Source: Actinoplanes utahensis (GTDB lineage Bacteria; Actinomycetota; Actinomycetes; Mycobacteriales; Micromonosporaceae). From it: a stretch of 64,000 bases of DNA. Below, one piece after another: positions 63,237-64,000 of the stretch. Location: assembly GCF_016862455.1 (NCBI RefSeq), contig NZ_BOMZ01000051.1, forward strand, positions 114,614 to 178,613, in the 5' to 3' direction. The notes below the pieces were generated by a model. The model made no database searches and was not told where the DNA came from. It worked only from the letters and a program-made list of their open reading frames with translations. The position numbers were made by a program, and so were the translations under genes. How positions within the stretch are numbered: position 1 is the first letter of the stretch; each line of letters starts with the position of its first letter.

Positions 63237-63575
63237 TCAGGCGTTGTCGTCGGGGCGGTGGTTCGACACCAGCTGTTCGATCTGTCGGGATTTGCCGGCT
63301 GAGGCGTTCTGGACGGTTTCCACGATCACCCGCGCCAGGGTTTCGTTGTTCCATTCCCGGCAGGCCTGCTGGTCCAGCCGGAGGTCGACGAGGCGGCCGT
63401 CAGCGTCCACAGTGGCCTGTATGGCGCCATCCTCGGACTTCGCACTGACCTGCATTGTCGCGATGCTCCGCTGAAGTTCGTCCACACCGGAACGAAGCTC
63501 CTCGTATCGCCCGTAGACATCTTGCAGGTCGGTGCGCAGGGATTGATCGGCCGCACGATCGGCAGTTTCAGTCAC
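63237..63575 (-). CDS. YbaB/EbfC family DNA-binding-like protein
   Basis: 112 residues from the GTG at 63575, preceded by GGAGGAA at a good distance; the frame is open upstream through AT-rich DNA but lacks coding look. Layout typical of YbaB: an N-terminal coiled coil (LRTDLQDVYGRYEELRSGVD ELQ), a small sheet (MQVSAKSEDGAIQATVDADG RLVDLRLD) and a C-terminal helix (NETLARVIVETVQNASAGKS). YbaB proteins bind DNA as dimers and are nucleoid-associated. In actinomycetes such stand-alone paralogues often sit near WXG100/ESX-type genes; any such neighbour would lie beyond this window. Confidence 0.8.
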   Translation of the reverse strand: MTETADRAADQSLRTDLQDVYGRYEELRSGVDELQRSIATMQVSAKSEDGAIQATVDADGRLVDLRLDQQACREWNNETLARVIVETVQNASAGKSRQIEQLVSNHRPDDNA

Positions 63576-64000
63576 GGTTCTTCCTCCGTTCGCCGCGCCA
63601 GGGGGGTGACGTGACAATACCCAAGATCGGCGACGTTGCGTATTCCGGCAACTTCGTAACGCACTCGAAAAGAGAGGCTTATCGAAATAGTTCGCTTTGT
63701 AGTGACGATATGACTCCGCTTTGTGATTACTTAGAGTGATCAATGCCACGTTGCTGAGCTGATCGATCACTCAAGAACCGACGTGTTCGCACAGGTGGAA
63801 ACAGCCACAGTGGACCGTTGACAAAAGCGCAATCAATACGCTGAGTGCGGGGCGCCCGGTGTCGTTGCCTGCCGAATTATTCGCCGGGAATCTCGGCCGC
63901 TTCCCAAAAACTCGACTGAAGCGGTTCGCCGGCCCGGTCCGGGACGGCCGGCACCATGGCGACGAGTGGCGTGCGGTCCCCCGCCCGTGGCGACGAGTAG
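63576..64000. other. AT-richer intergenic tail
   Basis: The first 280 bp are clearly less GC-rich than the rest of the window and contain GAGTGATC (63734-63741) and its complement GATCACTC (63765-63772). No gene is recognised up to the window end. It may be the promoter region of the YbaB-like gene and of a plus-strand gene beyond 64 kb. Confidence 0.4.

Overview
This window is the replication-origin region of a high-GC actinobacterial chromosome. The gene order (gyrA-gyrB-dciA-recF-gnd-dnaN-oriC-dnaA | rpmH-rnpA-yidD-yidC-jag-rsmG-parA-parB), the actinobacterial DnaA and ParB binding sites, and frequent GTG/TTG starts point to an actinomycete. I infer Micromonosporaceae (Actinoplanes/Micromonospora type) from the gene mix; this was not tested by any search.

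Layout. 1-8.5 kb (minus strand): gyrA (3' end outside the window), gyrB, a small inserted gene pair, dciA, recF, gnd, dnaN. 8.5-9.6 kb: oriC, with two oppositely oriented arrays of DnaA boxes. 9.6-11.5 kb: dnaA. 12.07-18.05 kb (plus strand): rpmH, rnpA, yidD, yidC, jag/khpB, rsmG, parA, parB. 18.1-24.9 kb: a gene-poor, decaying 'centromere' stretch that carries six of the eight exact parS sites, a two-frameshift SDR/AMP-ligase fusion pseudogene, shorter gene relics (ddl-like, glycerophosphodiesterase-like), GC-rich tandem repeats, and a compact cluster of DnaA boxes interleaved with parS. 24.9-37 kb: a HIT-like gene, ddl, an aminotransferase, a GNAT enzyme, a cwlM-like gene, trxA, trxB, an anti-sigma gene, sigM, a MurJ-associated pseudokinase and murJ. 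37-43 kb: an unknown gene, cca, an RTX-repeat secreted protein, ogt, a lipoprotein, ino1, and padR with a clear palindromic operator. 44-62.4 kb: DUF5318, a class A PBP, a GT87-like membrane protein, a very large Lys/Pro/Ala-rich GT-C-like membrane protein, endonuclease IV, a secreted protein, rpsF-ssb-rpsR-rplI, a 1435-residue Trp/Gln-rich disordered membrane protein, and dnaB. 62.4-64 kb: two tandem-repeat arrays, a YbaB-like gene, and an AT-richer tail.

Functionally the window gathers initiation (dnaA, oriC, dciA, dnaB, ssb, dnaN), supercoiling (gyrAB), segregation (parAB/parS), peptidoglycan synthesis and its control (murJ, pseudokinase, cwlM-like gene, ddl, PBP), envelope insertion (yidC/yidD), redox and stress control (trxAB, sigM), and inositol/redox metabolism (ino1). 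Much of the order matches Mycobacterium tuberculosis Rv0001-Rv0006, Rv0046c-Rv0058 and Rv3907c-Rv3924c as I remember them. That makes the departures informative: the inserted 3.7-4.6 kb pair, the 37.0-38.0 kb replacement gene, and the 18-25 kb relic island.

Most notable observations: DnaA-box motifs occur not only in oriC and before dnaA but also in the gyrB-gyrA gap, before dnaB, and beside parS at 24.6-24.7 kb. Exact TTATCCACA boxes were found only outside oriC. Other points of interest are the Trp-rich giant protein, the Ddl with an altered Mg-ligand motif, and the two minisatellites near 63 kb. No tRNA, rRNA, CRISPR array, IS element or prophage was recognised.
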